Assembly: GCF_029227915.1 (NCBI RefSeq) | Contig: NC_079878.1 | Span: 4,836,001 to 4,900,000 of the forward strand | Direction of reading: 5' to 3' | Source of the DNA: Hydractinia symbiolongicarpus | Taxonomy: Eukaryota; Cnidaria; Hydrozoa; Anthoathecata; Hydractiniidae | DNA length: 64,000 nucleotides | In this document: one piece after another, positions 35,739-45,100 of the stretch | Position numbering within the stretch: the stretch's first letter is position 1 | Layout: every line of letters starts with the position of its first letter | Notes under the pieces: model-generated | Told to the model about the DNA's origin: nothing | The model's database searches: none | What the model saw: the letters and a program-made list of their open reading frames with translations, nothing else | Translations under genes and position numbers: made by a program

Positions 35739-36600
35739 TCAGTGAGACACCAAGCTCACAAAACGCTTTGATGTATCGGTGCAAGCAGTCTTATACTCTA
35801 GACTATGAAATCTTGATGTTGAGTTGAGCGCTGGAAAGGAGGTATACATAACAGCGGATATTGTCCGTGCCATTGACCTTCTTAGTGATGTGCAGAGTGA
35901 TACCATCCGACAGTCTCTAAAGAGAGGTCTTCTGCTGCCATGAAGCATATGGCCTGGAGATGAACGGAAGTTCTCAAAAAACGTGTATCCCTCAGTCATG
36001 AATTGGCGAATCGTTGCCATGGAATCCTGATTGCCGAAGAGATTGACGATCTGGTAGTCCTTTGTAGAATAGAGCTCATTGGGCTCGCCTTTCATAGTGA
36101 TCGAAATTTTTTCGATCTTGGGGTTGTAAAAGACGTTGTTCAACTTTCAAGCTCTTGTGAGGAGTACTGATTTGCAGATTATAACTTATCCTCCTCCTTC
36201 ATGGTAAGGACCTTGCTTCGTAATAATATTTTAAAAGGCGTCGCGAGTCGACTGTATTATGATACCATAGCACTTGCATTACCCCCACTTTGTTAAATTC
36301 AAATTTTGCAAGTGGTGTCGGAAGGCTTTGCTGCGGTAGATCCTGAAGCAGTTGTACGCGCATCCTCGATCACATCTAAATACGCTGTAATATGTAGCAC
36401 AAATTTCAGTTGATCATGTAGTCGTGCTTGGTAGAAGGGCAGATCTCTGGCCAGTTCAAACATTTTCCTCAAAGGCTGCGACTTCCGCTTTTCCCTTGCC
36501 TGTGCCAATATGATTTTTCGCTTTATTAGCGCTCTTATTGTCCCATCATTGAGATTTATCTCCCCGAGGATGACGTTGTTCTCACGTTCCAACTTGGTCA
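35739..36600 (-). pseudogene. Capsid-like protein relic
   Basis: The minus-strand frame 36143-35739 begins VFYNPKIEKISITMKGEPNE and includes GYTFFENF and MLHGSRR. A shifted frame continues as TLHITKKVNGTDNIRCYVYL, then SSAQLNIKIS and a stop. Upstream, 36560-36300 has ALIKRKIILAQAREKRKSQP, then FELARDLPFYQARLHDQLKF, then an alanine/threonine-rich stretch. Alternating beta-strand-like segments and position directly upstream of the ATPase relic suggest a jelly-roll-type capsid protein, by resemblance to virus-like elements of cnidarian genomes. At least two frameshifts and stops break it. Confidence 0.4.
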
Positions 36601-36619
36601 GCCACAAGTCCCTATATGC

Positions 36620-37331
36620 AAGAAGAAAGAAATATGCAAGGGAAAGCTCAATGCCACCCCCAGGAGAAGATGTTGATGTGGAAGCTCGGAGTGATTCGTT
36701 AGGCAGTGGAAAAGCACTTGGTACCAGGCAAAAAAGCTTAATAATACAGCGGCTTTTAAATAGCCTATCGGAAAAGGGTGACATAAAGAGCGAAATGGAC
36801 GTTGTCAGATTAAAGAATTTCTGACTATTAAAATAACGTTCTTGCAAGAAGGTATTGCAGTTCTTTTCCCGAAATTTGAAGATTGGGTAGGTCTTTCAGC
36901 TAAGAGGGGTGAAGATTTTATGGCTAGCAGCATCATTATTAAGCTTGTGAGAGTAGATGCATACCGCAATTCATTTGAAATACTGGACGACGATCCACCT
37001 AGGAGGACTGAAGCAATTAATGTGCGGAGAACGCTGAGCCGAGGAAGCCAAGCAAGTTTCCTAAAACTTATAAACGAGTATAGCGACGTCCAGAACGCAG
37101 TGTGAAACTCTGACGAGATAAAAATGATGCCAGCGGCTGAATAAGTCTTCAATAATCCGGAAAGGCTCGTGGCAAACGCTTCCTTCAACGGCGCCTTTAC
37201 GGAGCGAGAAAATAGAAACTCTGTGGGAAATCTTAAAGGTGTTAAAGAATAAGATGATTTACAATGATGGCGAGATCGGAAAAGCCGAGGTCAAGGTAAA
37301 GAGACTGAAGGAAAAAAGCACGGTCAAGGTA
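36620..37331 (+). pseudogene. Unidentified coding relic(s) of the virus-like element
   Basis: Plus-strand open stretches read as protein. About 36620-36824 has RESSMPPPGEDVDVEARSDS followed by a serine/lysine-rich tail. 36842-37105 has AVLFPKFEDWVGLSAKRGED, then MASSIIIKLVRVDAYRNS and FLKLINEYSDVQNAV. About 37206-37331, in another frame, is lysine/glutamate-rich and probably coiled coil (KIETLWEILKVLKNK, KVKRLKEKSTVKV). They run opposite to the capsid and ATPase relics, so the element had two transcription directions. I recognise no family. Confidence 0.35.
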
Positions 37332-37479
37332 ATCTGATGAGCAGCAAGAGATTTGGAACGACGACATTGCTAAGTCAGAAGAGGGTCTGAAATAATAGAA
37401 GGTTCAGCGTGGTAATCCGTGAAGCGCGTGGTCTTGTATTAACCCAGCGCCGTAACATCCCCAATAATTCTCCTACTAA

Positions 37480-37572
37480 AAAATAAAAAAAAAGAAAGAA
37501 AGAAAGAAGGAAGAGAGAACGAAAGAAAGAAAGAAAGGAAGAATGAAAAAGAGAAAGCAAGAGAGACAGATA
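37480..37572 (+). repeat. GA-rich microsatellite
   Basis: Irregular (GAAA)n/(GGAA)n tract: purine-only for about 90 bases. It lies inside the virus-like relic. Confidence 0.85.
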
Positions 37573-37847
37573 AAAAAACAGAGAGGAAGTCGTCCAGGAA
37601 AATTAGGATACTTCCCATAGATCATTATTATAAAAGTCACTGAATGTTTTAAGGGGGCTAGTAGCACATTTTAAAGCCCAAATGCGATATAAATTTTCTA
37701 AAAAGTAGCAGCACCCTTAAAATTTCTAGTGTTCTTATCTTTTTTTATATTATTGTAGTCGTGTAATGTATATACGTATCTCTTTCTAATTTTCAATTTT
37801 TGCTGGAAGTTTTTATCTTAATTTTGATGCCTAATAAAAACTGCCAA

Positions 37848-37944
37848 CCTTGTCTCCAGGATCTTGTGACCCCTGAGCCGTTATTACGGAGTGGCCACTA
37901 TCAACATATCAACAAGGCAAAATGCCCTGGGAACGAGGTTGAAA
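37848..37944. repeat. Foldback repeat D (CCTCGT-CCCAGG ends), copy 1
   Basis: It begins CCAACCTTGTCTCCAGG and ends CCCTGGGAACGAGGTTG, an inverted pair. The same kind of pair bounds 59971-60066 (GCCTCGTCCCCAGG to GTGGGAACAAGGTTG), and a partial copy occurs at about 41945-42085. A short non-autonomous element with palindromic ends. Confidence 0.55.
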
Positions 37945-38193
37945 AACTGCAGCTTTTCTAAATTACAGAAATATCGAAACATTCATCGTGTTTTTTAATA
38001 TTAAACCACGTTTGGAAGGGTATTTTCCGCTGATCTAGAGGTGCAAAATTTCAAAATTTTCTATTCGGGGCCCACGGGGGCGCCTGGAGTAGTCACTATA
38101 TAAAGCGAAATTCATATATGGTAATTTTCTATATAGGCCCCCCAATATTAAAATTGTGGTTATGGCACTGCAAACCAAATTCACACACAGCTC

Positions 38194-38565
38194 ATGGCTA
38201 TAACAGAGACCTTGAGGAAAATAGTAGAAAGGGATAAGTCTTTTACCAAAAAAACTTGAGATTCTGTTCAGGGAGCAAAGAATTAGCATCGTCTTGATTG
38301 TTACAGCTGTCAGTATTCTGATTTTAACCATCGTACTGTCAGTGATAGGGAAGAAGCAGTAGGCGCTGCAGGTGCCACAGGAGGCAGCGGAAGTAAAGAG
38401 CTTGTGCTAAAAACAGCTAAAAAGACTTTCTAAATTTTCAGAGTACCTGGCAGGAAAAGCAGGTGAGGCACTCGCTAGTATTATAGGGACGATCGTGTCT
38501 TTCTTCTTCAGAGTTGCTGCACAAGTGGTTAAATTTTCAGCGCTGGTGCTGTCGCTCTTGTTGTG
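38194..38565 (+). pseudogene. Membrane-helix protein relic of the virus-like element
   Basis: An ATG at 38194 opens AITETLRKIVERDKSFTKKT and stops at 38257-38259. One base over, a frame continues FREQRISIVLIVTAVSILIL into TIVLSVIGKKQ, a clear transmembrane helix, to a stop at 38360. A third piece from 38410 reads LSKFSEYLAGKAGEALASII, then GTIVSFFF and VAAQVVKFSA, to a stop at 38563. Basic head, helix, alanine/glycine-rich second helix: it resembles a small membrane protein of virus-like elements. Two breaks, so not functional. Confidence 0.4.
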
Positions 38566-38812
38566 AGATACGTCGGGAAGACAAGCTGGTCGTAAAGACA
38601 CACACTTCATACTCATCAAGTATACGTTTACACTCGCACTGTTGTTTCATTGCTTTATACCAACATACTTAGAAAATGTTTACCCAGTTCCACAACTTTT
38701 AAGATCCTTTTTCAGCACCGGACATACGCTACTGGGAATAGTTCGCCATTGAGTCGATATTTCTGTGCTTTGCGCTTGCAATACATCAATCCACTACTTA
38801 GACTCCTAGTAA

Positions 38813-39004
38813 TTACACTTTTTCAATGTTTCCGGTAACAAACCAGTCGAGGAAACCATACTGAAGCACGCTGGGATTCTCCGCAACAGCATTATTACAC
38901 ATGTCCTGCGCCATCAATGTATTTGGAACATATTCCAGTACATCGGGATCTCCTGCAACAGCTTTGTTGCACATGTCTTGAGTCTTATGATCTGGGACAC
39001 TCAT
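38813..39004 (-). pseudogene. Short repeat protein fragment (DUF4116-like units)
   Basis: 63 aa containing two units of one pattern: TQDMCNKAVAGDPDVLEYVP and AQDMCNNAVAENPSVLQYGF, then a final LDWFVTGNIEKV. The spacing (QDMCNxAVxxxPxVLxY) is that of the short repeats found in giant-virus and virus-like-element proteins (DUF4116-like). Full proteins usually carry more units, so this is probably a fragment. It lies at the edge of the virus-like relic and fits that origin. Confidence 0.45.
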
Positions 39005-39640
39005 TTATACCTACACGAATTTTAGGGAAACCTTTTTTTGCGCATGCATTTGCGCATTTTGATGATGTTCTTATCTTAGAGGGCAGCTGTGGAGGAGGTC
39101 GGAAGCTGGGAGTTCGACCATAGAACTAAAAGGTGCTGTGAAGCGGGTCGGAAGTGGTGAGTTCGACAATGGATCAAAAAGGTGATGCGGAGGTGATCAG
39201 AAGCGGAGAATTGACTGGTGCTGTGGCTCCCTATACTCATAATCATATCTTGAAGTATATTTGTCGAAGTTTCTGAAAACTACACCAAACAAAACATTTC
39301 AGCGGCCGTACTTTGATCTAATGTAGTACCTAGGATCAGTCATATTTCGCCTGGCAACGAGGTTACAATGGCAACCAACCAAGGTCTAGTTATAAGTTTT
39401 TTCGAGATGAACCCCAAGCGCACCGGATTGGTATTAAAAAATTCATATGCTTATAAAAAGAAGACAAGTATAGCACGTATCTAATATCGAATTTATTATT
39501 TGTAAACTACAACCCCTTAGAATATTGAGACCATGACAATTTTTCGGCCAGTGTTTCATAGTAGACAAACATCATCAACTCGCCAATTCTTCGTAGTTGG
39601 TACTGCGATTACTGCTACTCTTCCACGATGCATAGTTCAG
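39005..39640. other. Intergenic, no gene seen
   Basis: Contains a near-duplicated stretch (GGAGGTCGGAAGCTGGGAGT, AGCGGGTCGGAAGTGGTGAG, then a third variant) at about 39090-39215, a weak tandem triplication. Otherwise featureless. Confidence 0.4.
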
Positions 39641-39790
39641 GTGGTGCGTGGTCTTGTAGTTATGGAGTTCGTTTCGTAATCACAAGGTCCGTGGTTCGGT
39701 CCACAGCACGGGCATGTTTAGCAAGTGTCTTACCAGAGTTGCGGGTCAACCCATGCCATGTGAGGGAAATTAGGTAATGCCAGTGTATAC
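39641..39790 (+). repeat. tRNA-derived SINE (family B) sharing the core of family A
   Basis: The head resembles a tRNA gene: GGTCTTGTAGTTATGGAGTT as A-box region, TTTCGTAATCACAAGGTC as anticodon arm, GGTTCGGTCC as B box. After it, GCGGGTCAACCCATGCCATG then TGAGGGAAATTAGG closely matches the reverse complement of 2680-2712 in SINE family A (CGGGTTAACCCAAGCCATG, TGAGGGAAATTGGG). The head differs and the central core is shared. Confidence 0.6.
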
Positions 39791-40507
39791 TTAATGTATA
39801 CATTTCGAACACAGGACCCACATCGATAACAGTGATTGGCTATTCTGTATAAATATTCGGAATAATAAATAGTAATAATGATCAGCGTTAAAAAAACATT
39901 AGTCGGTGAGATTTATAAATATTGTATATAATGTACGTACGTACGTGGCGACAAACTTAGAAATTTGCTAACTTGTCTCGATATATTTTGATAAGGATTG
40001 TAGGTTGGGAGGGGGGAGATTATAGAAACAGGTGATCCGAAAAGACTTTAGAGACCCGAGAGTAATTACTGGATAGAAATTAAAATATCTCCAACGGATT
40101 TTGTTTAGAAACTATCCTTGTTTTCATGACAACACACAAATTTCATGTTACCTTTAAACCAAGTATTTCTAACTTTTGAACGAAGTTTTCATCTGGGATC
40201 TTTACATTTAAAACAGGGGGAAGGAATGTAGATGTGGAATTTAGTCAAAAGCATGTATTTTGTAAAAAAATTCATTATCCAGAATTGCAGGGAGGATAAG
40301 GTTGAGTTATGTTAATAATACTTAGTTTGCTTTATAAGATAATTTTACTTCCACTCGTTCCCCAAGGTATATGCTATGTCAAGTATTTGCCTTGTCTAGA
40401 GAGCTTACATCAAAAATTGTGTACCTACGCATCATGGCATTGCAATCCCCCGGTTCACAATAATCACATATTAAACAACAAAATAGGGCATATTTTAGAA
40501 GAACTTT
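39791..40507. other. Intergenic, no gene seen
   Basis: Contains (GTAC)n at 39930-39945 and a G-rich run near 40008. No supported gene. Confidence 0.4.
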
Positions 40508-40619
40508 GTTCATCACTAACATACTGCCTGGCAGTGAGCGGGATTCGATCCCCGGTCCCAGAACTGGGACTCGCAGACGAACCCACTACACTACGTGCAG
40601 CACTATGTTAGTGATGAAC
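40508..40619. repeat. Foldback element with a tRNA-like core
   Basis: GTTCATCACTAACATA (40508-40523) and its exact reverse complement (40604-40619) enclose 80 bases that read as a tRNA on the minus strand. That core has the A box TAGTGTAGTGG, an anticodon-arm palindrome GTCCCAG/CTGGGAC, and a T arm CGGGGATCGAATCCCG. The T arm and A box are convincing, but the 7-bp acceptor stem expected of a real tRNA is poor. The outer 16-bp inverted repeat instead extends the structure. Confidence 0.6.
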
Positions 40620-40648
40620 TCAGATAGTTTATCCGGATGGTGTGTATA

Positions 40649-40769
40649 CATAGGTGAATATTGATTTACACGCATTATACTCGCCCGTCATGATCAGAGG
40701 TCTGATCGGGGTGAAGCATTCTCTGTTGAGAATGAAATACGGATGTGCTATGATAAATATTCACCTATG
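40649..40769. repeat. Multi-hairpin palindromic element
   Basis: The outer stem CATAGGTGAATATT / AATATTCACCTATG is 14 bp and perfect. Inside are two further perfect hairpins, GATCAGA-GG-TCTGATC (about 40693-40708) and CATTCTC-TGTT-GAGAATG (about 40719-40736). A transcript of either strand would fold into a branched structure. It may be a MITE or the remnant of a structured RNA. Confidence 0.55.
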
Positions 40770-41051
40770 AACAAAATAGGGCCCGGGAGGTGCAATACAC
40801 CAAACAACTTCATTTTCAGCGGGACTGAATTTGAAGTCAAAATTAAAAGCCCTGAGGGGACAAATTTGATACCGAAAATTTCATCCGCAATTGTTGGTTC
40901 TCATTTTCCTTTCATGAACTGCAATTATTATGCGATGACTAAAAACATCTTATTGCATTAACTTGCACATTTCGCCCATTTAAGCAGGACTTCCATCAGA
41001 GAATTTTAAACGGGCGGACGTAGAAAAACACGCTATGACGTCAGTTGATTC

Positions 41052-41793
41052 TTAAAATATTTCATACCATGCGGAGGAGAAGCGGGAAAAAGACACATAA
41101 TGTAATGCGTCACAGGCTCTGGTAACACTTTTAACAGTCTCCACATGGGTGATTATTGGGCTTCGAAATATCCGAAACCTTGTTGCTAGAATGTCAAAAC
41201 TGTTTTCAATGACACGTCTTGCACGTGACAGTCGATAATTGAAAACAAATTCACTTTTATCAAAGATATTTCCCCTTGCATAAGGTCTCATCATGTTCTC
41301 CTTAATTGCAAATCCTTCATCGGCAACAAAAATATAGAGAAACAAGATGTCACTATTGTAGCCAGAAATAAGAACCTCCTCTGAAAATCCCAAAAGATTT
41401 TCATCTATTGCTTGGCCAAGTGGACTGTTCTTATAAATGCCACTGTCACTTTTGCGCCCAGCTTCTCCAATATCCACAAGAATAAATTCATATTTGGCAT
41501 TACATACAGCTAGTAAGACAATACTGCACGAAAAAAACAAGGATCCACCAACCCAAGAGAGCAACAGCTCAAATTTTTGACACGACATGCGAAAGTTTTT
41601 TAAAAAATATTCACTGTCGAACATATTTTTAACCAGCAATAAAAACTCCCCTTATTCTTGCCGGTCATTAAAAATTGTGCGAACCCAGCACCGTTTCTTT
41701 TTCTGTGCACGTTTACAAGTCCTTTTTCTGAAAATCATTAACAAAACAATTTTTTTTTCTCAAAAGTAAAAGCTTGTTCACAGCCGCCATTTT
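41052..41793 (-). pseudogene. HARBI1/PIF-Harbinger transposase relic
   Basis: The minus strand starts MAAVNKLLLLRKK and, after shifts, reads KKKRCWVRTIFNDRQE, then SEYFLKNFRMSCQKFELLLS, the typical N-terminus of Harbinger nucleases. It then jumps to GSLFF and SIVLLAVCNAKYEFILVDIG, VADEGFAIKENMMRPY, FVFNYRLSRARRVIENSFDI and FRIFRSPI. The middle, which should hold the first catalytic Asp and the DNA-binding region, is deleted between LSWVG and GSLFF. A 195-codon frame (41639-41052) survives. No active enzyme is expected. Confidence 0.85.
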
Positions 41794-42169
41794 TGACTGA
41801 TCAGATTTGTTACGCGGGCATCGTCCGAGCGGGAAACGTCGCTGAGCGGAGAACTCGCGGAAAGATTTCTCTGATGAAAATCGCGCTTTACGGGGAGAGA
41901 TATTCGGCATTCCGCCCCCCCCCCCCCAGAATTTTTTATTAAGATAGGTTTGTCTTAAAGAGAGCCCTGGGGTCGAAATGGGGGTTAAAGACTGATTTTC
42001 AAATGCTGTAGTGGGGGCATAGTCATAGTGACTATGGTGGCAGGCTTCGCAAAGACTCACCCCACCCTCGTCCCCAGGGCTTTTTGGGATAGACTCACCC
42101 ACTATCACATCTCGCAGCCGGTATTTGTCGTCTGCAAGCCATTGATTAAAAGTACCATAACAAGGAAGC

Positions 42170-45100
42170 ATGGCGTTGTCAGCTGTGATTGCAGGAAAGG
42201 AGGACAAACTTCTGCAGAAGGATGATGGACATCCTAGTCATAGTTATTTTGAGCAGGTAAATTATTTGACCGAGCCTTCATATATCTAGCTATATCTAAA
42301 GATGTTCCTTAGAATTTAGAAGATAAATCTCTGATCTTTTATACGATGGCCCCTACAGCTGACTTCTCTTCTCAATAAAAACACTTCTTTTCTTAGTCAA
42401 AACACTTTTCTTCTGTATAACAACACTTCTCTTCTGTATACAAACACTTCTCTTCTGTATAAAAAACTTCTCTACTTTGATACCCAAAGTTTTCTTCCGT
42501 TCGAAACACTTCTCTTCCAAGTGCGAAACACTTCTCTTCCATAAGCTCGAAAATTTCCCAGACTGAATCTGGTCCTTAATATATGAATTTATCCAGATCT
42601 TGTTTATGAATAAATAGCACACCCCGGGCTCTGCGCATAGGAAATTTTGTACCCAGTAAAGTTTGCATAAAGTCTTATGGGGGCATAATAACGTTTCTAC
42701 AAAATTAGATTTTTCGCGGGAAAAACTTTGCGAAATTTCAAGTTATATTGTTATACGGTCCCAGAAGCGTAATACGAGATTGCTTTTTTTATCTAGTTTC
42801 CACTAACTTTGAACTTTTATAATTGCGATACGGCGAAACTAGAACGTTTTGTAGCTTACAAATGACCCTACTTTATCCGGGAATAAACATTGATTGTGAT
42901 GTCTGTTAGGAACAGAACTCGTGGTTTACAAAAACTAAGATATTTTTTTTGCAACAATAAACATTTTGATGTTTTTCAAAAAACAAGATATATATTTCTA
43001 AAATCCAAGCATTTTACATTGTTACAGGTGTTGTATTACATATATCTTTTGACTGCACAAATCAAGGCGATATAATAATCAATAGCTTCATGAGCTGTAT
43101 CTGGCTTAAGCTTGGAGAAACCTTCGATTGGGAGAACTGTTTCTGCAAATTCAATAAATTCAGGCTCATTATCGTGATCTGGTACAGATAGTTCGCTAAA
43201 TTCTTCTAGCTCATTAAGATCTAAAGTTTTTTTAAAAGACTTGCAACCATATAATTCTGGAACAAAGTACAATGTATCAGGCCTTCCACGGGGAGCAGTA
43301 GCACCTTTGCTTGGTGCTAACAAATGTTGATTCCAACGAATCGCAAATTCATTAAGGTTCTTTCTGATCAAATCCATAAAGCAGTAGCGTGCACATTTAG
43401 CAATGAGTGCATCACCAGCATCTAAAAATCCTAAGTCTGCAAGTTCTCTAAAAAATAACCTCCACCAACTTGGGCTGTCTTTTGAAAGTTGTGACCAAAA
43501 AGATTCGATTCTTTGATTAGCTGTTGATGTACCAACAATAAAACTGCCAGTGCCAACATATTCGTCATTATGCTGAGATCTTAATGCAATCTCAACAGCT
43601 TCCAAAATACAGTTTTCAGTACCGTCATCAGACCTTATTCTTGTTGAAAAAATATGGCAAGGGGACTGGTCCCATGTAATAAACCTCACAAAAGGTTAAA
43701 ACTACGGACCAATGATGTAAAATTGCGGACCAGATTTTAGAATTCAAGTTGTAAAGAGCCACATGCAGAGAAGTGTTAAGTGCAGAAGAGAAGTGTCAAA
43801 ATACTGAAGAGAAGTGTCAAAATACAGAAGGGAAGTGTTTCAATATATAGAATAGAAGTGATTTTGATTTGGAAGAGAAGTGAGCCATAGGGGCCATCGT
43901 ACTTTTAAGTTGATCTCACTTCTTTTCCAATTTAAAAACACTTCTCTTCTATGATTTTCTTCTGTATTTTAACACTTTTCTTCAGTGTTTTGACACTTTT
44001 CTTGTGTACTTAATACTTCTCTGCATGTGACCAGAAACTTTCTCTTCGCAACTAAATTAAAAGATCGATCTGCAATTTTGGACCCACATTTCCCTTAGGG
44101 GCCTTGAAAAATTTTTTCGGCCCTGTTAGCGGCTATCGCCGCTAAGGGGGGGAGGTGGTCTGAAGTTTGAAAAAAAACCCGCTAGGGATTGAGAAATTTT
44201 AAAAATTTGTTTGTGGCCTGAAAATTCTTCGTTGTTCGTGAGAATAATTTTTCTTGTCATCAATTCCGATAACTTTTATCTACAAAACACGTAAACCACT
44301 ACTTCAGATATTACTACATATCATGATAACTGTGAAAACGTGTATTATACGGGTTGGAGCTAGGGTGGGTTCGCCCTATATACAGCCAGTGTTTACATGT
44401 ACCTTCGAAGCTTGTTAACGACTATGATTAACAACTACTAGTATTTGGTCTTGATAAGTGCAGGTATGTTCGTGCACCAATATAGCCATTTATCATGTGT
44501 ATGGCACAAATAGACCCCGGTTAAACAGAGAAAACAACAACTTAGTCAAAATTGCCTATTTGCGGCCACTTCTCCCTAAACCGGCCACCAATTATTTTTC
44601 TTAGTAGACACTCTAATCTGGTCATCATAGTATAATCTGCGTGGAGGGAATTAATATAATGGAGGGAATTAAACTTTCTTATATGCCAGCTGATAACACT
44701 TCTAAATTGCTTCACATTTATTTTCAATCCCCTTAACCCTGTTAGCTCAGTTTGTGACCTGCCCGGGGGCCATTTTTATCACGCGACAAACCATGTGGTT
44801 GTTTTATCACGATTAAAGAGGGAAAATGAACAATGTCAAAGAAAACAATAACGGCAGGTTGTTTATTACAATATTTATTATTAAAATAAAACTTTACATT
44901 ATTTAAAGCATTAAAATCAACTTAAAATGTATGTGGCCTTATAAGGCTGTCACATTTTTTTTTAATATGGAAATTTCTTGGGTCTATTATTTCCAATCCA
45001 GTGTGGATAAGGAACTGTTAACAAGGTGGTTAAAGGACAGCACCAAGTATGTAATTCGTGCAGAGTTGATTGAATTTTATCTATTCACAACTTTTCATCA

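Larger units (their letters stand above)
34790..39130. mobile_element. Decayed virus-like mobile element (Polinton/adintovirus-like, tentative)
   Basis: About 4.3 kb that is visibly GC-richer than its surroundings and packed with broken protein-like frames on both strands: packaging-ATPase-like and capsid-like (-), an unidentified pair (+), a lysine-rich coiled segment (+), a membrane-helix protein (+) and a short Cys-repeat protein (-). A further open run near 34803-34890 (+, KLKGYSFYSKMIKDIAGEAV) has no known family. Capsid and packaging ATPase side by side in the same orientation is typical of Polinton-like and related viral elements. No integrase, DNA polymerase B or terminal inverted repeats are visible. 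The whole is interrupted by stops and frameshifts and by GA-rich and foldback repeats. Confidence 0.45.

Noticed and set aside
34790-37330. Bacterial contamination or chimeric assembly
   Set aside because: The region is GC-richer, but its frames are broken, flanked by host SINEs and interspersed with host-type repeats, as expected of an old insertion.
40529-40603. Functional tRNA gene on the minus strand
   Set aside because: A box and T arm are good, but a proper 7-bp acceptor stem is not formed and the surroundings are a foldback repeat.
40649-40769. Hammerhead self-cleaving ribozyme
   Set aside because: GAAA follows one hairpin, but the required CUGANGA core before stem II is mismatched at two positions on the plus strand and absent on the minus strand.
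41780-41791. YY1-like AAAAATGGCGGC on the minus strand as a bidirectional promoter mark
   Set aside because: It is the start codon context of the HARBI1 relic (ATGGCGGCTGTG), so coding sequence explains it.
41713-42207. 164-codon minus-strand open frame
   Set aside because: It is antisense to FNTB exon 1, crosses a foldback repeat and a poly-C run, and its only meaningful part is the HARBI1 N-terminus in its last 30 codons.
42360-42560. CRISPR-like array of ACACTTCTCTTC repeats
   Set aside because: Irregular spacing and mirror copies at the other end of the same transposon identify them as subterminal repeats; the genome is eukaryotic.
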